Shown piece by piece: positions 30,024 through 39,068 of a DNA stretch of 64,000 nt (positions within the stretch are counted from its first letter, which is position 1; each line of letters opens with the position of its first letter). The translations under genes were made by a program, and so were the position numbers. Origin of the DNA: Bacteroidota bacterium (GTDB lineage: Bacteria > Bacteroidota > JABWAT01). Location: contig JAKLJL010000001.1 in NCBI GenBank assembly GCA_023151185.1, positions 62,001 through 126,000 on the forward strand, in the 5' to 3' direction. The notes under the pieces are model-generated. The model was not told the origin of the DNA. It ran no database searches and saw only the letters and a program-made list of their open reading frames with translations.

Positions 30024-31460
30024 ATGGGATTTCAGGCGGCTGATCTCTGGATCGTTGCAATTTACCTGGCGGTCAGCATCGGAATCGGTGTGTATGCCGG
30101 CCGGGGAATTACAGGTGCCGCCGGTTATTTTTCGGGTGACAAAACCCTGCCGTGGTGGGCTGTCTGCATCTCAATTGTTGCCACCGAAACTTCTGCTCTT
30201 ACCTTTCTGAGTATCCCCGGGCTCGCCTACGCCGGGGATTTTTCATTTTTACAGATTGCCCTCGGGTATATCTTAGGGCGGGTTCTTGTCGCCCGTTTTT
30301 TCCTTCCCGGATATTTCTCTGGAAATCTGACCACCGCCTACCAGTGGATCGGGTCCCGGTTCGGGGCTGGGGCGCAGAAATCTACGGCTGTTCTTTTTAT
30401 GGGAACCCGGCTTCTGGCCGATGGCGTCAGGTTGTATGCAACCGCCATTCCGGTTGCCCTCCTGCTTGGCGTTTATTCGGACAATTCCATATCACAGGAA
30501 AATCTGTACACGATTGCGATTGTGGTTCTGGGGCTGATCACAATTTTCTATACCGTTTTTGGCGGAATCAAGGCGGTGATCTGGTCAGACTTTCTGCAGT
30601 GGATCATCTACCTGGCCGGCGGAATTGCGGCTCTGGTGATCCTGTTCGGCCTGGTCCCGGTTTCAGGTCTGATTCCCGAAAAATTCACGGTTCTTCACTT
30701 AACATCACCCGGCGGGATCTGGGAGTGGACGGATGCGTATCATTTTCTGAATGCCCTCTTTGGCGGGTTGGTGCTTTCGATGGCAAGCCATGGCACTGAT
30801 CAGATTATCGTTCAGCGGATCCTCTGCACCCGGTCAGAGTCGGATGGTAAAACGGCTCTGGTCCTTTCCGGACTGATCGTTTTCGTTCAGTTTACCCTGT
30901 TTCTGCTGATCGGGTCCCTGCTGGCTGCTTTTTACTCGGGCCGGAATCTTGCCCCCGATCAGGCTTTTTCTTCCTTTATCATCGAAACAATGCCATCCGG
31001 ACTTTCAGGTCTCATTCTGGCCGCCGTAATCGCTGCTGCAATGAGTTCACTCAGTTCTTCGGTTAATTCTCTGGCCTCTTCTGCAATGACCGACTTTTCA
31101 CGCCTGACCGGAAACCGGATGACTGAACTTGCACTTTCCCGCTGGATTTCAGTCGGTTGGGGCGGGCTTCTGACAATAATGGCCGTAATTCTGGTTTTTT
31201 CAGGCGGCTTAATGAAAAATTCGGTTGTTGAAGCCGGACTTAAAATTGCTTCGGTTACTTACGGACCTGTTCTGGGAATTTTTATTCTGGGGAACCTGAA
31301 ACAGGCGGTTTCCTGGCCGGTTATCCGGGCTGCCTTACTGGTTTCACTTGCCGTCATGGCCGGACTTGTTTTCTGGACACCGATGGCCTGGACCTTGTTT
31401 ACCCTCTCGGGGATGGGAGTCTTCCTCAGTTTAATTTTCATTTTCAGAAGGATATTCTGA
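30024..31460 (+). CDS. Sodium:solute symporter family protein (SSS), copy 1
   Basis: This 478-residue inner-membrane transporter has about 13 hydrophobic helices. SSS landmarks are YFSGDKTLPWWAVCISIVAT near helix 2, IATETSALTFLSIPG, the GGIKAVIWSDFLQW block, SHGTDQIIVQRILCTRS and ILAAVIAAAMSSLSSSVNSL. It should couple Na+ entry to uptake of a small solute; the substrate (sugar, vitamin or amino acid) is not evident. The next symporter gene begins inside its stop (TGATG), and the pair may form a co-expressed or heteromeric unit. Confidence 0.9.
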   Translation: MGFQAADLWIVAIYLAVSIGIGVYAGRGITGAAGYFSGDKTLPWWAVCISIVATETSALTFLSIPGLAYAGDFSFLQIALGYILGRVLVARFFLPGYFSGNLTTAYQWIGSRFGAGAQKSTAVLFMGTRLLADGVRLYATAIPVALLLGVYSDNSISQENLYTIAIVVLGLITIFYTVFGGIKAVIWSDFLQWIIYLAGGIAALVILFGLVPVSGLIPEKFTVLHLTSPGGIWEWTDAYHFLNALFGGLVLSMASHGTDQIIVQRILCTRSESDGKTALVLSGLIVFVQFTLFLLIGSLLAAFYSGRNLAPDQAFSSFIIETMPSGLSGLILAAVIAAAMSSLSSSVNSLASSAMTDFSRLTGNRMTELALSRWISVGWGGLLTIMAVILVFSGGLMKNSVVEAGLKIASVTYGPVLGIFILGNLKQAVSWPVIRAALLVSLAVMAGLVFWTPMAWTLFTLSGMGVFLSLIFIFRRIF

Positions 31461-33220
31461 TGCAGGACCGATTACTTGCCACCTCTGACTGGCTGATTAT
31501 TCTCGTTTATATTTTGATTTCGCTCGTGATCGGGTTGTGGTTTTCCAAACGTGCAGGGAAAAATACCGAAGAATATTTTCTTTCCGGAAGGAAACTGCCC
31601 TGGTGGATTGCCGGGACTGCGATGGTGGCAACTACTTTTGCTGCTGATACACCGCTTGCTGTTACCGAAATTGTAGCCCAGAACGGGATTTCTGGGAACT
31701 GGCTGTGGTGGAGCATGGCCATTGGCGGAATGATGACGGTTTTCTTCTTTGCCCCATTGTGGCGCCGGGCCGGTGTTCTGACGGATCTGGAGTTTACTGA
31801 AATCCGGTATGCCGGGAAGCCGGCGGCCTTCCTCAGGGGTTTTCGTGCCGTTTATCTTGGGGTTTTTATGAACTCGGTGATCATGGGCTGGGTGAACCTT
31901 GCGATGGTAAAAATCATGATGGTCGTTCTGCCCGACTGGAATGCCCAGGCTTTTATTCTCGGCATGATGCTGTTTGTGGCGCTATACTCGACACTTTCAG
32001 GGCAGTGGGGAGTGGCTATTACTGATACCTTTCAGTTTGCCTTTGCCATGATTGGTTGTATCGTTCTGGCCTGGTTTGCCCTCGACCACCCGGCTATAAA
32101 CGGCATGGAAGGTCTGCAGAAATCCCTGCTTTCGGGAACCTTTGAACTGCTTCCGAGGATAGGCGACTCGTCTGTTTCGGGGGTTCTTGCCCTGAGTGTA
32201 TCTGCCTTCCTGACCTACATCGGGGTCATCTGGTGGTCAAGCTGGTATCCGGGAAATGAACCCGGTGGTGGCGGATACGTAGCCCAGCGGATGATGTCTG
32301 CCAAAAATGAATCTCATGCCCTGGTTGCAACTCTTTGGTTTAATATTGCCCACTACTGCCTCCGTCCCTGGCCGTGGATTATTGTGGCGCTGGTTTCGCT
32401 GGTAATTTTCCCCGGGCTTCCGCCAGAACAGCAGGGTCAGGGATTTGTTATGGTGATGAAGGAAGTTCTTCCTTCAGGATGGTACGGCTTCCTGATCGCT
32501 GCTTTCCTGGCTGCTTACATGAGTACCATCGCCACTCATCTGAACTGGGGGGCTTCTTATGTAGTCAATGATGTCATGAAGCGGTTTGTATTCCGACAAA
32601 CCGAAAAAACCCTGATCTGGGAAAGCAGACTGGTTACTCTTGGGCTGATGGTCCTGTCTTTCGTGATTACCTTTTATCTGCTCGAAACCATAAAAGGTGC
32701 CTGGGAGTTTATTCTGAACTGCGGAGCCGGGATTGGCGGGGTCCTTATTTTAAGATGGTACTGGTGGCGGGTAAATGCCTGGTCCGAAATTTCTGCAATG
32801 ATTGCCCCGATCATAACCTACACGGTTCTTCATCAGTTTTTTCCGGCGGTAGTTTTCCCTTACTCAACTCTGATCATAACAGGAGTAACCACCGTGGTCT
32901 GGGTTGCCGTGACTTTTATAACCTCGCCTGTTGAAAAAACTCACCTGACAGAGTTCTACATTAAAACACGCCCGATGGGTCCCGGATGGAAAACTTTTAG
33001 AGAGGAATCTCACCTTGAGGGAAAAGGGATTCCCATCAGCAGACTGGTGAAATTGTGGCTGGCAGGGGTCGTCGTGATTTATTTTACCCTGTTTTCAATA
33101 GCTGAGTTTATTTTTAACCGGTTGGATTTAGCCCTTTCCTTCCTTGGCATTGTTCTGCTTGCCGTTGTTGTTCTGAAATTTGATTATGATAAGTATGGCT
33201 GGCGGATGCTGAACGAGTGA
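31460..33220 (+). CDS. Sodium:solute symporter family protein (SSS), copy 2
   Basis: This 586-residue SSS-family transporter differs from its upstream neighbour, so it is not a recent duplicate. The landmarks are EEYFLSGRKLPWWIAGTAMV, TTFAADTPLAVTEIVAQNG, SGQWGVAITDTFQFAFAM and FLAAYMSTIATHLNWGASY, with about 14 membrane segments. The end is unusually long. The form with a Trp-rich WWSSWYPGNEPGGGGYVAQR segment is common in Bacteroidota/Planctomycetes 'Na+:solute symporter' entries. The substrate is unknown. Its stop overlaps the GTG start of the recombinase gene (GTGA). Confidence 0.9.
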   Translation: MQDRLLATSDWLIILVYILISLVIGLWFSKRAGKNTEEYFLSGRKLPWWIAGTAMVATTFAADTPLAVTEIVAQNGISGNWLWWSMAIGGMMTVFFFAPLWRRAGVLTDLEFTEIRYAGKPAAFLRGFRAVYLGVFMNSVIMGWVNLAMVKIMMVVLPDWNAQAFILGMMLFVALYSTLSGQWGVAITDTFQFAFAMIGCIVLAWFALDHPAINGMEGLQKSLLSGTFELLPRIGDSSVSGVLALSVSAFLTYIGVIWWSSWYPGNEPGGGGYVAQRMMSAKNESHALVATLWFNIAHYCLRPWPWIIVALVSLVIFPGLPPEQQGQGFVMVMKEVLPSGWYGFLIAAFLAAYMSTIATHLNWGASYVVNDVMKRFVFRQTEKTLIWESRLVTLGLMVLSFVITFYLLETIKGAWEFILNCGAGIGGVLILRWYWWRVNAWSEISAMIAPIITYTVLHQFFPAVVFPYSTLIITGVTTVVWVAVTFITSPVEKTHLTEFYIKTRPMGPGWKTFREESHLEGKGIPISRLVKLWLAGVVVIYFTLFSIAEFIFNRLDLALSFLGIVLLAVVVLKFDYDKYGWRMLNE

Positions 33221-34131
33221 AAAAGCTGGTCTTTCCGGTTTTTCCGGCAGTTTTTCAGAAATACAAGCAGTTTATCCGGATTGAAAAGAACCTGGCCGGA
33301 AATTCTCTTGAGTCTTACGGGCTCGATTTGGTCAGGTTTTCCGGTTTCCTCCAGGACCAGAAAATCACATCCCTCCCTTCTATTACCCTGAATCTGATCG
33401 AACATTATCTGAAGTCTCTGCATGAAGCTGGGTTGGCAGCTTCTTCCATTGCCCGGAATATTTCTACGTTAAGAGGATTCCACCGGTTTGTGTTTTCTGA
33501 AGGACTAATTCCCTCAGATCCGACTGAATTGATAGATTCAGTTAAATTGCCAAAAAAGCTGCCTGAGGTGCTTTCGGTCAGTGAAATGTTCAGCGTTTTG
33601 GAAGCTGCCCGGGATGACCATCCGGTCGGACTCAGAGACCGGGCAATTCTGGAACTGCTTTATGCAACAGGAATGCGGGTAACCGAACTGATAACGCTAA
33701 AGCAATCCCAGCTCTTTTTTGATATCGGTCTGATCAGGGTCTTCGGAAAGGGATCCAAAGAAAGACTGGTCCCGGTCGGGGAACAGGCAGTTCAGTTTGT
33801 TCAACGGTATCAGACCCAATCCAGGCCGCTTTTTTCCCGGTTCGGAAGAAGTGCCGATACCTTGTTTCTGAATCAAAAGGGAACCGGACTCAGCCGGATG
33901 ACCATTCTGACTCTGGTCAAATATTACTCTGGTCTGGCTGGAATTTCGAAGGAAGTAACACCCCACACGTTTCGTCATTCCTTTGCTACCCATCTGCTCG
34001 AAGGAGGCGCAGATCTGCGGGCGGTTCAGGAAATGCTGGGGCACGCAGATATATCAACCACGCAGATTTATACCCACATCGACCGGGAATTTCTTAAAGA
34101 AGTTCACTTTCAGTTTCATCCCAGGCGGTAA
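33217..34131 (+). CDS. Tyrosine recombinase XerC/XerD-like
   Basis: This 304-residue site-specific recombinase has the N-terminal SAM-like domain (FRIEKNLAGNSLESYGLDL) and a C-terminal catalytic domain. The first catalytic Arg lies in ATGMRVTELITLK, the Lys-containing hairpin in FGKGSKERLVPVG, the box-II His-Arg in HTFRHSFATHLLEGGADLRA, the second His in EMLGHADISTTQ, and the nucleophile Tyr in IYTHIDREFLKE. Size and motifs fit the chromosome-dimer resolution enzymes XerC or XerD rather than a phage integrase, and no mobile element surrounds it. The start is GTG at 33217, overlapping the previous stop. Confidence 0.93.
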   Translation: MKKLVFPVFPAVFQKYKQFIRIEKNLAGNSLESYGLDLVRFSGFLQDQKITSLPSITLNLIEHYLKSLHEAGLAASSIARNISTLRGFHRFVFSEGLIPSDPTELIDSVKLPKKLPEVLSVSEMFSVLEAARDDHPVGLRDRAILELLYATGMRVTELITLKQSQLFFDIGLIRVFGKGSKERLVPVGEQAVQFVQRYQTQSRPLFSRFGRSADTLFLNQKGTGLSRMTILTLVKYYSGLAGISKEVTPHTFRHSFATHLLEGGADLRAVQEMLGHADISTTQIYTHIDREFLKEVHFQFHPRR

Positions 34132-34132
34132 C

Positions 34133-34669
34133 TTATACTGCTTCAACCAAAAGAACGGTTCCGGCAATCCCAATCACCCTGATTTTCGTCCCGGCCGTAA
34201 CCGGTCTGTGAAATTTTTCAAGTGCAGGTGCATCGGTAAGATGCTCGTGTACCGCAACACACACCCTGCCAGGCTCTGTCATACCGATCGCTTCCGTTAC
34301 CTGACCTTCGCACCGGATCAGGGCTTCGATTCCTTCATGGCGCTTCCACCACAGTCCGATCAGCCAGGTTGTTCCGGTGCCGGTAATCCACGCCAGTAAA
34401 ACTCCGGTCAGAACCGGCATACCCTCATTTACCGGGAAGCCTTCAAAGGGAAATCCCCAAAAACCGGTTAATCCGGTATAGAGCAGGATCAGGCTGATGC
34501 CCGGGAAGGAAAATAAATGAAATCTGGCAATTACCGGGACCGATTGATTGTCTGACGACTCAGAGGTCGCAAAACCGGGATTTCCATAAAAGGTACTCAG
34601 CATCAGGTTGATAAATACACAAAAGCCGCCGGCGGCGATGAAAAGGAGATAAAGGATACTTAGTGACAT
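34133..34669 (-). CDS. NfeD/YqiJ-like membrane protein with OB-fold tail
   Basis: This 178-residue protein has three membrane spans (LSILYLLFIAAGGFCVFINL; SLILLYTGLTGFWGFPF; VLTGVLLAWITGTGTTWLIG). A cytosolic OB-fold-like tail follows (IGMTEPGRVCVAVHEHLTDA to KIRVIGIAGTVLLVEAV). This is the arrangement of short NfeD/YqiJ proteins, which partner SPFH/flotillin proteins in membrane microdomains. No SPFH gene adjoins it. I choose the ATG at 34669; the longer frame to 34798 is polar and lies across the probable promoter area. It converges with xerD. Confidence 0.72.
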   Translation of the reverse strand: MSLSILYLLFIAAGGFCVFINLMLSTFYGNPGFATSESSDNQSVPVIARFHLFSFPGISLILLYTGLTGFWGFPFEGFPVNEGMPVLTGVLLAWITGTGTTWLIGLWWKRHEGIEALIRCEGQVTEAIGMTEPGRVCVAVHEHLTDAPALEKFHRPVTAGTKIRVIGIAGTVLLVEAV

Positions 34670-34845
34670 GGGTTTCCCTAATGGTGGTTCCACCGCAAAA
34701 ATGAGCTCTGCAGAATAAAAACCCAACTCAGAAGTCTTTCCTGATGTCAGAATCCTCACAAAAACAGGTGACTTTCCCTGATGTCTGTTTTTTTTCACTG
34801 TATTGAATTGTATTTTAGTTATTTAATTACCAGAAATCTGGCAGT

Positions 34846-35739
34846 ATGACCAAAGATATTAAAGTCGGTCTCACAGTTTTTATTGCACTGGCGGTGTTTT
34901 TTGCAGGTCTGGGATATCTGAAAGGATGGTCACTTTCTCAGGAACACACGATTGTTATTGCCAGGTTTGATGATACCATCGGGCTGATTGAAGGGGATCC
35001 GGTTTACATCCGGGGTATGCATGTCGGCAAAGTGGAAGAAATGAAGAACGAGGGTACTTTCGTTGCCGTTAAAATGTCGGTTGACCGGTCTTCTCCGGTT
35101 TACAAAGATGCCATCGCAAAAATTGGGATGCTGGAACTCCTTGCCGGGAAGAAAATTGACATAATTCCAGGGATTTCAGGAATCCAGGTGGAATCGGGTG
35201 GTGTAATTCAGGGCGGAATCGGGGCCGATATTCCCAGAATGCTGAGCCAGGTCAATGAAGTCAGTGACGACCTTAAACTCCTGATCAGGAATCTCAATAA
35301 AACGCTTGAAGGCGTTAACTCAATTGTGGCCAATGACCAGTTTCAGCAGAATACCCTAACCTTGATGGAAAATCTGTCGGAAACCAGCCGGAACCTGACT
35401 CTTCTGACCCGGAATCTGAACCGGGATGGCGGTGCCCTCGATTCCATGGCGGCCAGAATTAACCGCCTTGTCTATTCTCTGAATTCGGCAGTCGGGAAGC
35501 TGACGCCTCAAGCCGGTCAGATGCTGTCTGAAACAAGTAAGACGATGGAAAACCTGAATCTGGCTGTGACCCAACTGAATGAGCTTGCCGGAAAACTGAA
35601 TTCAAATAAATCCCTGGCCAATCAATTGCTCACAGATGAAAAATTCGCAGCCAAATTTAACTCAACCATTGATTCCCTGAATCTGTTCATGAACCATGTC
35701 AGAACCCGGCCGGTCCGGCTGGATATTGACCTCTGGTAG
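34846..35739 (+). CDS. MCE/MlaD-family lipid-transport substrate-binding protein
   Basis: This 297-residue protein has one N-terminal membrane anchor (VGLTVFIALAVFFAGLGYL) followed by an MCE domain (about 38-115; FDDTIGLIEGDPVYIRGMHV, then AGKKIDIIPG) and a long helical C-terminal region. MCE proteins form hexameric rings that shuttle phospholipids between membranes with an MlaE permease and MlaF ATPase. Neither is adjacent, so those subunits must be encoded elsewhere. The downstream gene begins 34 bases later and could be an outer-membrane partner. Confidence 0.9.
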   Translation: MTKDIKVGLTVFIALAVFFAGLGYLKGWSLSQEHTIVIARFDDTIGLIEGDPVYIRGMHVGKVEEMKNEGTFVAVKMSVDRSSPVYKDAIAKIGMLELLAGKKIDIIPGISGIQVESGGVIQGGIGADIPRMLSQVNEVSDDLKLLIRNLNKTLEGVNSIVANDQFQQNTLTLMENLSETSRNLTLLTRNLNRDGGALDSMAARINRLVYSLNSAVGKLTPQAGQMLSETSKTMENLNLAVTQLNELAGKLNSNKSLANQLLTDEKFAAKFNSTIDSLNLFMNHVRTRPVRLDIDLW

Positions 35740-35773
35740 TTAACCTGCTTCCCCGAAACCTCTTGGAGATACC

Positions 35774-37084
35774 ATGCAGTCTTTAAAAAAACCGGCCATT
35801 CTTTTGATTTTCATGATCTGGACCCTACCTGTTCTGGCTCAGATTTATTCAGGTTCTGGCCGGCTGACCCACGTCATGACCTCAGAAATGCTGGGAATTG
35901 CCGGATATAAACTTTCTATTTTGTCATCGAACGGGATGGTACCGGGTGATTTCACCGGCCAGTCTGCATCAAACCCGGTCCTGACCCAGAATTACATCGG
36001 CTTTGACTATGGTGTCGGCGATTATTTTCAGATCAGTTCTGTGTTCAATGTTTTGCAGATGAATCATTCTGAGGCCAAATCTGAGCTGGGTGTTGGTCCC
36101 GTTTCGCTTGCTGCTAAACTCGGGAATCTTGAATTCCTGGAAGGACGGGTTAAAACGGGTCTCCTGATCGGGACAACCATTGCCATCGGTGATCTGGTAA
36201 ACAAACCCTTTTACCCCTATTATTCCGGAACGGTTGAACTTGGGTTTCTGAGTTATACATCCTGGTATCTCGATCCGGACAGTCCTGAACAGGGATCAAG
36301 TCTTCATTTTAATCTCATGTTGCTGACTCATAACGATGGGCATCTGAAAGTTGGGAAGTCAACCGCAAAAACAATTGAATTGCCAGGTCGTGCCGTCGGC
36401 GTAAAATATGGACTGGGCTACCTTTATCCGTACGGATCCTGGAATTTTTATTCAGAGCTTTGGGGTGAATGGTTCTTTAAACAGCCTAACCCGGTTATTT
36501 ATTCACGGGAGTCTTTTGCCTACCTGAATGGTGGAATGAAGTATAATTTTACTTATTGGGATCTTAGTCTGTCGGCTGATGTTCTCCTGGTTGGCAACAC
36601 TGAAGAGACAGATTATGTGAAGTCTGCTGTAATCGGATATCCGCAGGTTCTTAAAGAACCGAAAAACTATGCTCCGTTTATGATCAATGCCGGAATCAAC
36701 ATTAATTTTTCTGATATTGTCAATTCCTGGATGGGCTACAGTGTTGCTGTCTATAACTACAACCAGGTTCCGGCCGATCAGTATACCGAAGATCTGAGGA
36801 AAGACGACGTTCTGACCAAGATTGAAATGGAATATTACCGCAACCTGTATCAATGCTATAAAAGCGCCAAACGGTACGATGAAAACTTAAAAGGGACTTT
36901 GTATATCGACTTCACCGTAAAACCGGATGGAACCGTTGAGAATGAAAAGGTTGTCATTTCAACGTTTGATTCAGCCTTTACCTACCAGGTTGAGCAGTGT
37001 ATGATCGGTCAGGTTAAGGAATGGGTGTTCCCGAAAGGTGAAAAACCCCTCCGCTTCGAAATTCTCCCGCTGAACTTCCAGTAA
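35774..37084 (+). CDS. Secreted beta-rich (barrel-like) protein with AgmX/PglI C-terminal domain
   Basis: This 436-residue protein starts with a signal peptide (PAILLIFMIWTLPVLAQ). A middle region (about 30-330) alternates short hydrophobic strands and aromatic residues in the manner of an outer-membrane barrel (FDYGVGDYFQISSVFNVLQM, GAKYNFTYWDLSLSADVLLV-type segments). The last ~75 residues match the AgmX/PglI C-terminal (myxo_SS_tail, TonB-like) domain: LYQCYKSAKRYDENLKGTL, VKPDGTVENEKVVIS and CMIGQVKEWVFPKG. That domain normally hangs from inner-membrane proteins, so this fusion is unusual. The stop overlaps the next start as TAATG. The barrel is inferred from composition only. Confidence 0.65.
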   Translation: MQSLKKPAILLIFMIWTLPVLAQIYSGSGRLTHVMTSEMLGIAGYKLSILSSNGMVPGDFTGQSASNPVLTQNYIGFDYGVGDYFQISSVFNVLQMNHSEAKSELGVGPVSLAAKLGNLEFLEGRVKTGLLIGTTIAIGDLVNKPFYPYYSGTVELGFLSYTSWYLDPDSPEQGSSLHFNLMLLTHNDGHLKVGKSTAKTIELPGRAVGVKYGLGYLYPYGSWNFYSELWGEWFFKQPNPVIYSRESFAYLNGGMKYNFTYWDLSLSADVLLVGNTEETDYVKSAVIGYPQVLKEPKNYAPFMINAGININFSDIVNSWMGYSVAVYNYNQVPADQYTEDLRKDDVLTKIEMEYYRNLYQCYKSAKRYDENLKGTLYIDFTVKPDGTVENEKVVISTFDSAFTYQVEQCMIGQVKEWVFPKGEKPLRFEILPLNFQ

Positions 37085-38772
37085 TGTCCTGCCGGGAATT
37101 CTTTTTTTCCCTTTCCTTTCTTTTCATTCTGACCAGTCCGGTTTTGTCCCAAACGGCAAAACCGGTCTCAGGAAAGAATGGGATGGTGGTATCAGCCCAC
37201 CGGTTTGCATCCGAAACAGGGATCAGAATTCTTAAATCCGGCGGAAATGCCATTGATGCCGCCGTTGCGGTTGCCTTTGCCCTTCAGTCTGTTTACCCAA
37301 CCGCCGGCAATATTGGAGGCGGCGGGTTTGCCGTCATCCGCCTGAAAGACGGATCCTCTTTTACCCTTGATTTCCGGGAAACGGCACCGGCCGGTGCCGC
37401 CCCGGATATGTACATCCGGAACGGAAAAGCCGACGGGAACTTATCCAAAACGGGAATCCTTTCTGCCGGAGTCCCCGGAACTGTAGGGGGTATGGCAGCC
37501 CTTCATGACCGGTGGGGACGCCTGGCCTGGAAAACGGTGGTTCAGCCATCCGTCCGGCTGGCCGAATTCCATGTGCTGACGTCAACCTCTGCTTCCGTTC
37601 TGAATGACTTTTCCCGAGAGCTTGGACAGTTTCGGGAAACTGCAGAAATATACTGCAAGCCGGATGGAACCGCATGGGCTGCAGGGGATACCTTCCGGCA
37701 GCCTGACCTTGCCAGAACCCTTCAGCGAATTGCCCTGAACGGACCCGGGGAATTTTATTCAGGGGAGACCGCAGCCCTCATTGCCGGTACCTCGGCCAAT
37801 TACAACGGACTTTTATCGGCTCAGGATCTGGTTTCCTACAAACCGGTTTGGCGGGAACCTCTGACCGGAACCTACCAGGGAATCCGCCTGCTAACAATGG
37901 GCCTGCCTTCAAGTGGTGGGGTCATTCTGCTGCAAACCCTGAATATGCTGGCCTTGCTGCCTGACAGAAATCTGGACCTTTCCGGTCCGGAATCCATCCA
38001 TGATGTCTGCCGGTCTTTGCAGCTTGCTTATGCAGACCGGGCTGCGTTTATGGGAGATCCGGCCTTTACCCGGGTTCCTTTGGATACTCTTATTTCACCC
38101 GCCTACGCTGCCAGACGGTTAAAGGAAACCAGCCGGGAAGCTAAAATTCCCTCAGCGAATATCTCACAGGGTATGATTGCAGGGTATGAATCAGATGAAA
38201 CGACTCACTTTTCAATTGTGGATGGCGAAGGGAATGCCATCAGCATCACCTATACCCTAAATGGGGCCTTCGGTTCATTTCTGGTTGTAAAAGGGGCCGG
38301 GTTTTTGCTGAACAATGAAATGGATGATTTCAGTATCCAGCCCGGTGTACCGAATTTGTACGGACTGATCGGAGGAAAAGCCAACGACATCCGGCCGGGT
38401 AAACGAATGCTCAGCAGCATGACGCCGGTAATTGCCGAAAAGAACGGGAAACTGTGGTTAGTTGCCGGCAGTCCGGGTGGCTCTACCATCCCCACAACGG
38501 TTCTGCAAACGTTTCTTCATCTGGTTCATTCGGGAAAACCAATCCATGAAGCTGTTTCTGCCGGCCGGTTTCATTATCAGTGGCTTCCCGATATTTTTTT
38601 CTACGAACGGAATTTCCTTCCCGCAGAAACTTTGGACCGGCTCAGGTCCTTGGGGTATCATCTTGAAGAAAGAAAAGGGTATCAGGGACGGTGTGATGCT
38701 ATTCTGATTGACACCGGCGGATTTCATGGCGGTGCTGATCCACGGGGCGAGGACACTGCTATCGGATTTTAG
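37084..38772 (+). CDS. ggt: Gamma-glutamyltransferase (secreted)
   Basis: This 562-residue N-terminal-nucleophile hydrolase cleaves gamma-glutamyl bonds of glutathione and similar peptides in the periplasm. It has a signal peptide (FFFSLSFLFILTSPVLS) and the large-subunit blocks GGNAIDAAVAVAFALQ and NIGGGGFAVIRL. The autocleavage site is ETTHFSIVD, where the Thr becomes the catalytic residue of the small subunit. The small-subunit block MTPVIAEKNGKLWLVAGSPG also fits. The length is typical. It is translationally linked to the AgmX-tailed gene. Confidence 0.94.
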   Translation: MSCREFFFSLSFLFILTSPVLSQTAKPVSGKNGMVVSAHRFASETGIRILKSGGNAIDAAVAVAFALQSVYPTAGNIGGGGFAVIRLKDGSSFTLDFRETAPAGAAPDMYIRNGKADGNLSKTGILSAGVPGTVGGMAALHDRWGRLAWKTVVQPSVRLAEFHVLTSTSASVLNDFSRELGQFRETAEIYCKPDGTAWAAGDTFRQPDLARTLQRIALNGPGEFYSGETAALIAGTSANYNGLLSAQDLVSYKPVWREPLTGTYQGIRLLTMGLPSSGGVILLQTLNMLALLPDRNLDLSGPESIHDVCRSLQLAYADRAAFMGDPAFTRVPLDTLISPAYAARRLKETSREAKIPSANISQGMIAGYESDETTHFSIVDGEGNAISITYTLNGAFGSFLVVKGAGFLLNNEMDDFSIQPGVPNLYGLIGGKANDIRPGKRMLSSMTPVIAEKNGKLWLVAGSPGGSTIPTTVLQTFLHLVHSGKPIHEAVSAGRFHYQWLPDIFFYERNFLPAETLDRLRSLGYHLEERKGYQGRCDAILIDTGGFHGGADPRGEDTAIGF

Positions 38773-39068
38773 ATCCTGCCGAAAAACCCGATTTTTAATA
38801 AAATGCTAATCATTCTCCCATATTCCGCTGCTCAAGCTCCTGAAATGGTGAATTATATCCCATAAATCGGGATTTCCCCGTATTTTATTCTCCAATCTGC
38901 CATCCAGGAGTTTCCTTGTGTCCTCCACTGAAAGGGTGAAAATCCGCTTTACCGGCAAATCTGATGCAAATGTCTGATTTTAAAGGACTTTGACCGGGAA
39001 GATTTAATTTGCAAATCCGCAAAATATTTGTAAATTACAGCATATAAGTCCGGAATTTTAAAAAGGAT
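38773..39068. other. 296-bp intergenic region before spoT/rel
   Basis: No supported gene is present. The region is AT-rich near its right end, with AATTTGCAAATCC and CAAAATATTTGTAAATTAC within 60 bases of the next ATG. These suggest a promoter, but no exact TAnnTTTG box. A CCCGATTT / AAATCGGG pair about 70 bases apart is too wide for a terminator. Confidence 0.6.

Noticed and set aside
33217-34131. The tyrosine recombinase as a phage or integrative-element integrase
   Set aside because: Size, motif spacing and housekeeping neighbours fit XerC/XerD, and no attachment-site repeat or mobile cargo is adjacent.
38788-38875. CCCGATTT / AAATCGGG pair in the pre-spoT intergenic region as a terminator
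   Set aside because: The loop would be about 70 bases and no T-run follows; it is likely chance.
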